Below are positions 24,224 to 35,039 of a stretch of DNA of 64,000 nucleotides, one piece after another. The notes under the pieces were generated by a model that was given only the letters and a program-made list of their open reading frames with translations, was not told the origin of the DNA and made no database searches. Each line of letters opens with the position of its first letter. Position 1 is the first letter of the stretch. The DNA comes from Pseudofabraea citricarpa (taxonomy: Eukaryota; Ascomycota; Leotiomycetes; Helotiales; Dermateaceae). The DNA is taken from assembly GCA_029641185.1 (NCBI GenBank), contig JAPWGK010000023.1:310001-374000 (forward strand). The letters are read 5' to 3'. Made by a program: the position numbers and the translations under genes.

Positions 24224-25621
24224 ACCTGGGATGGGCTTTGGTTTGTGGTGTTGCTAGATGTTAGAGGATCCGTTCATGAGATGCGAAGTATTATATTTGG
24301 CGTTTGGTTATTCTTCACTCCTGGGTATCTTGACTGAAGAAGTAAAGTAAAAATTAAAGATCCACAAAATACACGTAACTTTAGACACGCAGAATTCATT
24401 GTTGCCTATCTCGTCTGACCCGATATAAAACCTCCACGGCGGCGCAAGATTTATTCCCCAAGAACATCTATAGAAGATTCCAGAGGTGGCCCATAAGAAC
24501 ATCCAAAGACAAATCAGTTGACATGTCTCTCTTTGGATCATCTTCCTCGTGTAAAACAAGCGCTGTTACATGTGATTATGCTTGACTCTCGGCCTTTCTT
24601 CTCTCCGTTTTTCTCTACCAAGAAAGATGACAACAGAACAGAAGATGACAACAGAAAAAGTAAACAGTAAGATCGGCGTTTCTTCTCCCCTTTTTTCTTT
24701 GATGAAGTGAATGACAACATCAAATGAAACGACAGCAGAAAGGTAAATGGCAATGGCATAAGAGAGATCTATCTTGTTTCTTAGAGGAGTTATAATATTT
24801 GGTGTAAAAGTTAAGCGAGCTATAAACTCCTACTGAAATCTTCGTACCTTGGAGTAAACAAATTATATTTTTAAGATTGTTTTAAATATAAGATGGGAAA
24901 TAAAGATATGTGGTAGCCTGGTAGTAGTTGACGAGCCTCTTTGTGTTTCTAAGAGAGAGAAACACTGCTTATAGGGCAGGGGCAGGCCAGATCGTGTGTC
25001 GCGTGAACCATGACCTTCAATATTAAATCATAAAAGCAATCATAATGACAGCAAGGAGCTTTCAGATTGCATCTCCATCATCATCCAACTAGGTTCATTA
25101 TACCATTTTACAGGACCCCAAGATGTAGGTGTCAACATGGTCCTGACTGTATGGTGAGGTAACCGCTCTGAATATGCGAGCATGGCAAAGCGAGCAGGCA
25201 ACTTGTGTTGTTCTCCATTAATACATGCTAGCACTAGTCATGCAGAAGGATTAAGCTCTCAAGGTGTACCTGTTACATCACGTGAAGTGGAGACAAAGAC
25301 GTGCTTTCCAGCCTTGCTACCCTGATGGCTAGAAATCCCCCACTAAGTGGGAATGCACACAGCCTTGTGCCTACCAAAACGGTACCAAAACTGCAGCCAT
25401 CACCAAGGCTTGGTATACCTTGATGACTCTTTCTTTATCTCTCAGTGATAAATACAACATCGTACATCCCATATCATCCATCCGAATTTCTTTATAACCG
25501 ATTGTTTGCAGCTCCAGATCATTGCGCGACTTACAACACTCGTCCTGCTTATTATTTGACTCAGTATTATTAGCGAACTACTTCTCTTCAGCCTTGCAGC
25601 CTCGTCCTGGACGTAGCACAG
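24224..25621. other. Gene-free AT-rich region
   Basis: Only short frames. TCACGTGA at 25278 lies 337 bp before the next start codon. No gene, RNA or mobile element was recognised. Confidence 0.5.
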
Positions 25622-26693
25622 ATGTCTCGAAATTTGCTCACCTCTGACGGTGGCTTACAACTGGTACCTGAGATCTGCCTAAGGATAGTTGAGTGTGCGA
25701 AATACAACCCCGAAACTATTCGAACAATAAAAGGTCTTTCAAGAGTAAGAGAGCTATATTTTGCTCTACATCTCAAACGAAGAAGTCCGGTGACTGACGG
25801 CGCTTGTGAGGCAGTCTTTCAACGAGCTCGTTTCGAGGAATGAACAATCAATCAGCCGGACGATTGCCGCCGAGCAACTGATTCCCGAAGTTAGCGATCC
25901 TCCCTTGTCGAATTGTCCCCGATGCATCTCATGCGCTGCAAAAGCGAAAGCTATTCGCAAGAAAGCCGAAGCACAACGAGCCCAGTCATTTAAGCGACAG
26001 CTGCAGCCTTCCACAATATCCACTTCAGATAAATCAATACAAATACATACATACTCTTGGCTATCAGAGCTACATTTTCGAGACAATGCAACGCGGGAAC
26101 TACTGGACAACGACATTATGTCGCTTATTCCCTCTTCGAACTTTGTGTCACAATTTGGGTTTCTCAACATTGCTCTCAAGGTTATTGAGGGCAGGCTTGA
26201 ACGCCTGAAAAGAAACGCGTTGGATTTGATGTTCTCGTTAGTCGATATTTCTTCGTCGTTCAAGGAACCAGAGTCTATCCGGAGGGTTCAAGAAGAAGCC
26301 ATTGCAGATCTCACACCCCAGGAACTGGCACTACTGGATATGATGACTATCATGTTCTCCGGCGGCTACGCTGCACAAGAAAGAAAGACTCGGGTTGGAC
26401 CCGGCGAGGAGGTATCGATCCGCGAGGAGCAATTTGTGTTCGAGGATCGCGTCCTTAAATATGGACCCTTCTTCGCATGGTCATATGTGTTTGGCAACCA
26501 GCAATGGGTTCGGGAGAGGATGGATGAGGGTATGCAGGAGCTGCGGGCTTTTGAAGAGGGCAAAACCTCAGCCATGCCTGGCTTGCCGAGTTTTATCACC
26601 AGAACGTTTTGCGAGAAGGTTGGATGCTCGTTCGATGATCGATGGCGTAGAATGAATGCTGCTGTTGATGAGATGTTAAGTTTGAGCACTTAG
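25622..26693 (+). CDS. Hypothetical protein, possible F-box-like N-terminus
   Basis: Two exons joined over a 70 nt intron (25745-25814) give 333 residues. The N-terminus (LQLVPEICLRIVECAKYN) recalls the start of a fungal F-box, but the match is weak. Residues about 80-95 hold CPRCISC next to a Lys/Arg/Ala-rich stretch that may be helical. The rest is alpha-helical in character with Glu/Arg-rich segments and no catalytic motif that I know. No signal peptide or membrane segment is present. The alternative of two separate short genes is less likely, because the intron has a clean GTAAGA donor and a GGCAG acceptor. Function unknown. Confidence 0.65.
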
Positions 26694-28893
26694 GCTGTTT
26701 TGGATTGTATGGATTAGTTGGCTATTTTGCTTTTGGCGAGTGGGAAATGAGGACGCATGATGATGAGGTTTATGAGATTGGGTAGACACTATAGATAAGT
26801 GTGGGTCAGAGGAGTTGCAAATAGATGGACTTAGATTACCTTCTTGACTTGTATATCTTTGTATATCCATGTAATATGCGAAGGACAAATCGGGCGTGCT
26901 CAGTAAGTTCCTGATGATATACAGAAGAAAGAGGTAAGATTTCTTTTTGGTACAAAATGGTAAGAGAGGCCCTGTCTGTGGGGTTTGGTCGACAGATGGA
27001 CGACGAACGTCTCAGGAATATCAATTAGCTCAAATTGTCAGAAGCGAGGAATCATTATCTGGTATTTGGGCGCCAGACGACATATCAGATATTCATGCTA
27101 CCACTCAGACCTACTGTGTCTGCCAAAGGCGGTGACCCGTGGGAGGGGGTCTGGCTCGCCGTAGGGTAAGATAAGTGATATAGCCAGCTTATTGAACGAG
27201 ATAGAAGTTTATCATATGCCTGATGTAGACTAATCTATTGGTTATGGTCCGTTGCTTTAGAATATAGTCAGCCAAATTGACTGAATATAAGTAGCAAGTC
27301 TTTGTCGAGGGCTGACAGCAAGTTGAGACCTGACTCTATAACTAAAGGTGTCCGTTAGAATGATGTATCTGGATTGATAGCAAGCGTCTGCAATGGTAGA
27401 GGGGTAAGGGGTTTCATCTTTGATTATTCCATCAAGGATGACTTGCGCAGTCATAGGCTTTGGCCTTGCGAACGCTTCTTAATTTAGAGCGCAACCGCTA
27501 AATTTCGGAGGAAATACTGCTTTTCGCTTGATAACACTACAAATACCATAATTAATGGGTTCTTGGTACTACTAAGCTTAGCCTCCCTCTAACCTACTAA
27601 AATTCATATAAAATTCTCCACACTACATCTCCGTAACAGACGATACTGAGCCCCACGCAAGATCATTGAAACGTCTCACGAGGAGAAGCACAAAACACGA
27701 AAAAGCATGATCCATGATCAACGGGAGAGAGGACATGATTTTGGCCGTTCGAGATAAGGGCTCAGAATCACTCTCTAGAATCTGAGATCGCCTAGCTTTG
27801 GGGCAAGTCGCCTGACTGTCTGAAATTTTTGAGAGCACTCTTTCCAAGCACTGCCGCACAGCTGTGGCGGATAACAGTTTTTGTTTTTGCTGTCGCTTAT
27901 TATCAGTTACATTTGTTTTCTGGGCTTCGGTTCGTGGATATAACTATTCAATGATGTATAAACTGCCTTCAGATGTAGATACACATCTATTTGCCCGAAG
28001 AAATGGATCAGCACTGGAATCTTAAAGTAATCATCCATAATAGCATGCCCCGGAGAACTTTAGCTAATAAATAGGCGACGCTCTATCACCTCGCTCCAGT
28101 CTTGTAAAGTTGGTAATCAAGTGCAAGCCATTAAGTCATTTTACATAAATATTTTATTTTATTATATCTGCAAATCGGGTGCGCCTGGGGCGACTTAGAT
28201 ACAGCAAGAGCTGCATCGTAGCATATCGCAATCACATACTACTTCGGACAGATTTGGTCAGTCATAAAGGCTATGATATGATATGAGAATCTCTAATATT
28301 ATATTGGTCAGATGGTTCTATCAAGAATTCATCTTGCCGAAAGTAATTCGAGACATAACTTCAGAAGGACAAATAGCAAGACGTAGCGAGGAGAGTTTCC
28401 AAGCAATGCATTTTGTGTTATGCTGCTAGTGGCTATGATGCATACGAAGTTCGAAATTCTGAGGTAAGTGAAGATATTAGAATTTTATTCTATCGAATGA
28501 ACAACACGGATGAACATGCATTTACTATTTATAACCAGCAGGTGGAGAGTATCCTCAAGACGAGCAGTTAGGAGCACTCGCTTAATTGGTTGATGTTAAC
28601 TACAAGTCCTAGCTTTTTATGCTTATTTTTATTAAGACAACCTTTAATGTATTGTATCATCTACATACTTGAATTATCAGACAAAACTATCGCCTCGTAT
28701 TCACAAGCCATCCTTTTTGCAAGGTTCTCCTGGGATTCTTTGGCAGATTTCGGCTGATCACGTGTCGTTGATCCGCCACCGTGTGGTGCCTAGTGCATAA
28801 GGCCACAAATCAGGTAGCTTCCATTCGCGGCTCTAAGAGCTCTCGAGGTGCAGCTCCTCCGAACACCAACTAAAACAATCACCGCATCTCACA
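26694..28893. other. Gene-free AT-rich region upstream of RPN13
   Basis: AT-rich with stop codons in all frames; no coding region could be supported. It may hold decayed repetitive DNA. A TCACGTG E-box at 28758-28764 lies 130 bp before the Rpn13 start. Confidence 0.5.
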
Positions 28894-30366
28894 ATGTCTA
28901 TCTCACCCATTATAACTTTTAAAGCTGGCAGATGTGACGTCGATGTATGTATCATCCAACTCCGTATGAAAATACGCGAATACTGACTCTCTATAGACAT
29001 CCTCGAAGCCGCACAAAGTTACACCAGATGCCACACCAGGCTACATCTACCTTTACTCCGAAGATGGTATGTTCCTCGTCTTTCATAATTGGAGCTCTCT
29101 GACAGACCTTAGAGTTGGTACACTTCTGCTGGCGCGAGCGTTCAAAGCCTATGGACGATGCCGATAACCTCGACCTGATGATGTTCCCAACGGACGGACA
29201 CTTCGAGCCATACGAATATAAGACAACGCCTCAACCCACATCTAAAACCAACGGCCGAATCTTCGTACTAAAGTTCTCTTCCTCTTCACAACGACATCTC
29301 TTCTGGCTGCAATCGAAGCCCCAGGCACGAAACGGTGACGCAAGCTGGTTTAGCCCAAGGGATCTTAAGATTGGTCAAATCGTCGACACGCTATTGCAGG
29401 GCGAGGAGGTTAATGTTTCTGAGGAGATTGCCCAGATCCAAGGAGGCGATGGACCCGGAAACGATGACGAAGACGAGACAATGGAGGACGTTGAGGGGCA
29501 TGGAAACAGAGAGCATCGTGGAAGTGTCAGTGGCGGCGCAGGCGCAGATGCGACCGGTGGAGACATCAGAGAAGAGGGTGCAGGTGCGAGAGAGGGAGGA
29601 GCCGATGGCGGAAGAGCGTAGGTCAATATTTCATCTTCAAGGCCGGCATCCACTTGCTGCATTTACACCAGATACGACGGCGTCTTGGTACAGAAAAGGG
29701 AAACTCAGCGTTTAAGCTAAGAGTTGATGTACTGTTAGAGAGACACGCAGTCAATGAATATTCCATAATCCTTAGACACTTTCCTCCATGAAGAAATGGT
29801 ACGGCTGGAGCTGACGAGGTAATTCCAGTGCGAGTGCAGGCCCGACAGATGCCGCGACAGTGGTTCAGAACTTCCTCAATTCTCTCAAAGGCGGACAAGG
29901 AATTCAACAACAGCAGCCTCAAAGCCAAGCGTTCACAACTTTGCCCGATCTCCTTCCCTCGTCTACCACTATCCCGGCTATCGAAGCTGCAACCCCACAC
30001 CAGATCGACAATCTTCTCAGTTATCTCCCACCAACCATCCTCCTGATCGCTCAGGAATCAGCGTCTCAGATTGATGGAATGGTCGAACCAAATGCAGAGA
30101 CGACATCAGCAGCACTCGAGGCCCTGAGCTTAAGCCAAAAGAAAACAATCTTAAAGCGAGTATTGCGAAGCCCTCAATTCCATCAGAGTTTAGGTAGCTT
30201 GACTATGGCTATTCGCGATGGCGGCCTCCCAAGTATCGCTGATGCTTTAGGAGTTAAATTGCAGAATGGCGGTCTAATGAAGGGAGGAAGTATGCCCTTG
30301 GGAGGAGGAGAGGCTGTAGAAGCATTTGTTGAGGGAGTCAAGAAGACAGTGGAGGAGAAGAAGTAG
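28894..30366 (+). CDS. rpn13: Proteasomal ubiquitin receptor Rpn13/ADRM1
   Basis: Four exons (introns 28945-28996, 29067-29112, 29618-29828) give 387 residues. The N-terminus is a Pru (pleckstrin-like receptor for ubiquitin) domain, residues about 5-115: ITFKAGRCDVD, then VHFCWRERS, DLMMFPTDGHFEP and the HLFWLQS strand. An acidic, Gly-rich linker follows. The last 110 residues form a DEUBAD-type domain (about 275-385) with VVQNFLNSLKGG, a LPDLLP start and the helical LKRVLRSPQFHQSLGSL block. In other eukaryotes Pru binds ubiquitin and Rpn2, and DEUBAD binds and activates the deubiquitinase UCH37. Budding yeast Rpn13 lacks the C-terminal domain, so this is the fuller form. The last intron (211 nt) could hide a mini-exon. 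Symbol follows the yeast/human family name. Confidence 0.93.
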
Positions 30367-31186
30367 ATTACGAAGTTCATTCTTTCTAACTATGTATTCT
30401 AACTTTACGAATTCGCTGGCTTGGTAGAGCATGGTATTTACCTCGCCCAATAGAATACCATTAGGTTCAGACAACCATACACTTCTTCCAACTTGAGATA
30501 GCTCGTAAGGTTTTACCAAAGTGCTAGATATTGCTAATACCTTGAGAGGCGCTTCTGCATGGTCGGGAATTACAACAGTAAGGTGTCTAGTTGCCGAACA
30601 TAAGTTACCTTGCTAACCGAAATAGAAGGCAGACCATGGCAAGCGAGTGAGCCCTGAAGATCAACTGCTTGCAACCATCAGTATCAGAGCGACAACAAAA
30701 AGGGGGAACCCTACAAGGTTGAAAGAAAGCAAAGTTCTATAGCTAGAGCTACACAAGAACAAGGCGCGTGGTGGAGCTAGATCTCGTGATTTTTGCTAGC
30801 GCGATTTCGCTTGCTGTTGTTCTCAATAACCTCAACAGGTAAGCGACGGGTTCCTATTGTCGACGCGTGTCAATAGGAATTATTAGCGCGGCGTCTTTTC
30901 TATAAACGTTTGCCCTGGCTCCTAACCTTACTTCTTCCTCCTTGAACTTTCACCATCAAGAAGCTTGAGTAAATCTACTCCTGCTTCAAAGGAAGGCGCT
31001 CACACACCAACCTCGCCACACCTTACACCACTACAACTTTTCACCTCTTCACTTCACCTCTTCACCTCTTGTGCGCACCAAACCAGAACGCGTCTCCTAC
31101 TCGCCAACCAATCGATCTTGAACAAGAACCCAAAAACCCACCAGATCTCAACCTGACAAGTCTACACGTCCGCAACACGGCCAAAA
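30367..31186. other. Intergenic region and probable 5' leader
   Basis: The last 200 bp is C/A/T-rich leader-like sequence before the ATG at 31187. A 63-codon frame at 30965 starts with TTG rather than ATG, so it is not counted as an upstream ORF. Confidence 0.5.
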
Positions 31187-31879
31187 ATGAGCTATCCGTT
31201 CAACAACGATCGACAAGCCCTACTCAACAATCTCCGCGGCAGCCTTAACCCCAACGCGAACAGTAGCAACGGCGCCCTACCCGCACCGACACCAAACTAT
31301 CACTCCATGCCCAGCTTCTCGCACACGGTGCGTCCAGAAGACATGGATGACCCCGACGGACCGTCAGACGACGAGGACGACGAAAGCCGGTACCCAATCA
31401 GCATCAACATCTCAGTGCCACTGAACATCACAGGCGACCAAAACACCATCTCAGTCGACCCCGCCGCCAACGGAGGCGCCCTCGCCAACTCAGTCGTGCA
31501 TGCAGTCCGCGAGCTGACCATGTGCAGGAACGGCGTGCCAGTCGTCGACGAGAACGGCAGGCCGCGCTCCATCAAGATCCACGTCGAGGCCGCCGTCAAT
31601 GTTCAGGGAACGGGAAATCTGGTTGGCCAGAAGGCCGTCGAGGTCGGTAAGGTCGGTCCTGAGAGCCAGTGGGTAGCTGCTGCGCGTGCGCTGCAGAGGA
31701 GCCAACCTCAAGCGAAGCCGCCGCAGACGATGGCGCCGGAACACATGAATCTGGATGCTGCTGCTAGGCAGGCCATGATGCAGAAGAGAATGGCTGCGGC
31801 TAAGGAGAATGCTGAGACTGAGAAAGACGAGAAACCCGAAGGCGCTCAAGACTCGAATAAGCGACCTAGAACCGAGTAA
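31187..31879 (+). CDS. Conserved-looking acidic protein of unknown function
   Basis: A single exon of 230 residues. The N-terminal 45 residues are Asn/Ser/Pro-rich, followed by an acidic patch (DDPDGPSDDEDDE). A central region, about 65-155, looks folded: alternating hydrophobic strands (ISINISVPLNITGDQN, KIHVEAAVNVQG) around a helix containing the only cysteine (HAVRELTMCRNG). The C-terminus is Ala/Met/Lys-rich and helical and ends KRPRTE, a possible nuclear signal. No transmembrane segment or known motif is present. Codon bias (C-ending codons) and the clean leader indicate a real, well-expressed gene. I do not recognise the family. Confidence 0.8.
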   Translation: MSYPFNNDRQALLNNLRGSLNPNANSSNGALPAPTPNYHSMPSFSHTVRPEDMDDPDGPSDDEDDESRYPISINISVPLNITGDQNTISVDPAANGGALANSVVHAVRELTMCRNGVPVVDENGRPRSIKIHVEAAVNVQGTGNLVGQKAVEVGKVGPESQWVAAARALQRSQPQAKPPQTMAPEHMNLDAAARQAMMQKRMAAAKENAETEKDEKPEGAQDSNKRPRTE

Positions 31880-32310
31880 GGACGTCAACGCCACTTTCTT
31901 CCCCAGAAATACGTGAGAGGACGTGGATAATTTAACTTATGGCGAGGAATGGAAAGATTGCCTTGTTAACTATTTGTGCTTTGTTTTGCTGCATCCTTGG
32001 TTTCGTTTATGGTGTTTGATTTAGTCACCTCGACAGCATGTTCACGAGTTATGAAGGGTTATGACCGAAAGATTCCTTGCTTATCTGTTAGATAAGTTTT
32101 CATTTTTGTACTTGTACTTGTATGTTGATACACAAACACAAATAAATTCCCTTCTACCAAAGTGCTCGCAACTAACTTGAGCGCATTGTGGCAAACCCGT
32201 CGCCACTACATATTTGAGGTAATATGCCCACCATCACTATACTCCTAGACATTAACACATCCCTATCCCGTGGGTTTTGAAAGAAATCCGCAAGCGCTGC
32301 CCACTCATAT
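31880..32310. other. Convergent 3' UTR region
   Basis: The 3' ends of the unknown acidic protein gene and the SNF5 gene meet here. Nothing else is visible. Confidence 0.6.
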
Positions 32311-34146
32311 CTATCTGTATTCGATAGGACGACCATCGTGTTTGTGTAAGTCTCTTGCCCATCTTGGTAACTTGCGATCGCGCTCATATATGAAGCCGCA
32401 GTTATTGCATAAAGTCTGTATCTGGTCAGGGATTACAGCCTCAAAAATAAGGAAATTGCTTACCCTTGGCCCATTTGGTCCATCTCGGACAGCCCAAACA
32501 GAAGTTCCCCAAACTTTGCAATGAGCGCATCGCCACGTATTTCGTTCGTAATCGTTTAGACTTCCTCCACCACCGTATCCTGCAACACCTCCAACATCAG
32601 GGGTACCTCTACCAGGAGTGCCAGATCTCGCCAATGGACTCAAGCTTCTGAAACGACGCTTCTTCTTACTTCGCTCTCCTCTGCCCATTCTCTCCTCTCC
32701 CGGATCAGCGTCAAAGTATCCTCGATTCTCGCTGGCTTGTGGTATACCGCCCATCATACCCGTGCTTGACGAGAATCTTGCGGTCTCTCGTCTTAGACGT
32801 CTGATTTGTCTCTCTCTGTCGCCTTCGCGCTTCTCAATCTCATCTTTTGAAAGTTGCTCGATCTTGGGCTCCCATTCGTCTGCTAGATGCTCGTAATCGT
32901 ACCTCCAACCAGCTTCAGCACCATGAGCTGCCTCATTTGCAATTTCCCCACCATATCCAATGCCACCGACAAGACCACCGCTTTCACAGGCTTCTTTTTT
33001 TAATCGTAGAACTGCTTCGTATATGGCGTGTGTGATCGCTACAGCCCACTCACCGGGGAGACCCAGATCAGCACAGGTTTGTTTGGCAAACATCTCTGCT
33101 GTTCCAGGAGGATGAAGGAGTGACCATTCAAACTTGTCTTGGTAGAGCGAATTAGATAGATTGACGTTGAGGTTGATGATGCAGCGATACATGTCATCTG
33201 GATTGTACTCCTCTGATTCGGGAGGTATCGGGGTTGCTGTAGCTGTGGCCTCTGGTTGTGGCATAGCAGCTGGGGTCTTCGCAGGGGTAGAAAAGCCATT
33301 GGACTGAGAAGCTGGATTGCGCATAGGAGTGGCATTCCCACTTCCAAGTGGTGTTGAAGAGACATCCCGTGAACTTGACTTAATTGTGGTCAGTGGGCCA
33401 TTCACTGTTATGGTTTGTTGTGTATGGAAGAGAGGGTGCAGGGCAACACCAGCATACTCCTCAAGCTGTGTCCGAATCTGTTTGCTGATCTCATTGGCCA
33501 TCTGCCCACGGTTGGGTAGATCAAGATCCTGAACCATTGCCTGTGCGAATTGATCGGTCGTGGTCAAAGTTTCGTGCAGATTCCACATGAAGATATCCTT
33601 CAACCGAAATGGTACTGTTTGCTCTTGGGTTCTATAGGCAGGGAGGTTTGGGTCCACTTGAGGATACGCTACGCCTTGTGGTAGTGGTAGGGGCGGGGCA
33701 GGGATATAAGCTGGGACATCGAGGTCGATTCGAATTGGCACTAAGGTCAAGGGCAACACATCCTGAGCATAGTTCTGCATATCTGGCCGCGCTCTCGTGT
33801 TTGTCTTCCCCATCCAGTCTCGCCAGATACCCTGGAGCTCTACTGGTGTTGTGGTTTCTCTGCCGAATTTCTCTGAAAGATCCTGCTTGGGTTGTCCACT
33901 CTCATCTCGGCGTATGCTTCTCAACCCTGTTGGTCGCCGCCTGCCTTCATCGTCGTCTTCGTCATAGTCTTCAAACCCATCCTCTGCGTAATTGATGATG
34001 GTGGTTCCTCTCTTTGTGGTTCGTGATAGAGGTGCTGCTGAGGCTGCGGTTGGTTGTATTACGGGGGTAAGGAGCGCATTGGCGAACGAGCGCAGTCGAG
34101 GCGCATAGCTCGAGATGAACGATTGAGGTGGGTTTTTGGCCGTCAT
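32311..34146 (-). CDS. SNF5/SMARCB1/INI1-family chromatin-remodelling subunit (Snf5/Sfh1) with GATA-type finger
   Basis: Two exons (34146-32464, 32415-32311) give 595 residues. The SNF5 repeats are visible as LVPIRIDLDVPAY with DIFMWNLHET (about 130-240) and INLNVNLSNSLYQDKFEWSL followed by LGLPGEWAVAITHAIYEAV (about 320-385). These repeats contact other SWI/SNF or RSC subunits and the nucleosome. The C-terminus has a GATA-type zinc finger, CAHC-x20-CNNC (540-567), as filamentous-fungal Sfh1/Snf5 proteins do. The 48 nt intron (32416-32463) falls inside this finger, is in frame and has no stop, so an unspliced reading looks open. Whether it serves SWI/SNF or RSC cannot be decided here. Confidence 0.93.
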   Translation of the reverse strand: MTAKNPPQSFISSYAPRLRSFANALLTPVIQPTAASAAPLSRTTKRGTTIINYAEDGFEDYDEDDDEGRRRPTGLRSIRRDESGQPKQDLSEKFGRETTTPVELQGIWRDWMGKTNTRARPDMQNYAQDVLPLTLVPIRIDLDVPAYIPAPPLPLPQGVAYPQVDPNLPAYRTQEQTVPFRLKDIFMWNLHETLTTTDQFAQAMVQDLDLPNRGQMANEISKQIRTQLEEYAGVALHPLFHTQQTITVNGPLTTIKSSSRDVSSTPLGSGNATPMRNPASQSNGFSTPAKTPAAMPQPEATATATPIPPESEEYNPDDMYRCIINLNVNLSNSLYQDKFEWSLLHPPGTAEMFAKQTCADLGLPGEWAVAITHAIYEAVLRLKKEACESGGLVGGIGYGGEIANEAAHGAEAGWRYDYEHLADEWEPKIEQLSKDEIEKREGDRERQIRRLRRETARFSSSTGMMGGIPQASENRGYFDADPGEERMGRGERSKKKRRFRSLSPLARSGTPGRGTPDVGGVAGYGGGGSLNDYERNTWRCAHCKVWGTSVWAVRDGPNGPRVSNFLIFEAVIPDQIQTLCNNCGFIYERDRKLPRWARDLHKHDGRPIEYR

Positions 34147-35039
34147 TGTGGAGGTAATATCGGGGGATTTCTCATAGCAAAGCGCGCTGCGAGCGCTGAT
34201 GTTTGCGGAGAGGAAGGGAAGGGATGCGCTGAGTGTATTCGATGATAAGTATAAGCTGTGAGCCTGAGTCCTAGATACAGCCGAATGAACTTATCACCAC
34301 CATATGCTTCGATTGAGTTGGGGTTTCGAGGCTGGTGGCTGAATGCGCAAATGTTCTGGTGATTGGCAGCTCTTGATCTCAAAATTGTCGCGTTCAAGCT
34401 GTCGCGGTCCCCATGCGAGAAGTGTCCGCCTCAGGCCAAATGTTTTCCCGAGCCGACCTCGGGAGTTGGCATCTTTCTCGAAGCGAACACCAGGAACTGA
34501 CTTCCAAAACCTTATTAGCTTGACGACATCACCAGAAATATTTGGTACACTTCTGAATTTTACTTGAAGAGTTTCTGATATCTCAACGGCTATTGCCAAT
34601 AGTAAAACTAACCTCATTTTCAAAAGGAGATTTAAGTGCTTAGAAGTTCAAGTACCATTTGAATAGGCAAGCCTTCGATCGCTTATTCTTTGCTATTAAG
34701 AGTTGCTTTATGCTGTTGTAATAAGACAAGTTATCATAGTAACCTTTGCTATTGTTCAACTCTTTTGTGTTTGTCTTTTTTTTCCCTGCTTGCTTTCCTT
34801 TACTATTGCAATAAACAAATTTACCAAGAAACTTTTCCCAAGTACTTTGAAATTCCTACCAAAAAAGACACTTCTGATTTTGTTGTATAGCAGATCTCAC
34901 ATCTACTCTCATCTCTATTAATTAAATCAAGAGCGAAGGGAGGTAGCTAACCCTAGGACCCAAGCCAAATATATGACAGGAACATATCTAAGGAGGAAAC
35001 TGCAATTTATCTACACTTGGCCACTAACTATAATTACAA
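34147..35039. other. Upstream region of the SNF5 gene
   Basis: Promoter and AT/pyrimidine-rich sequence. Short frames at 34690-34921 are T/C-rich low-complexity readings. No gene seen. Confidence 0.5.

Noticed and set aside
30411..30480. Possible tRNA fragment (TGGTAGAGCATGG)
   Set aside because: No T-arm consensus or acceptor-stem pairing could be found at the expected distance.
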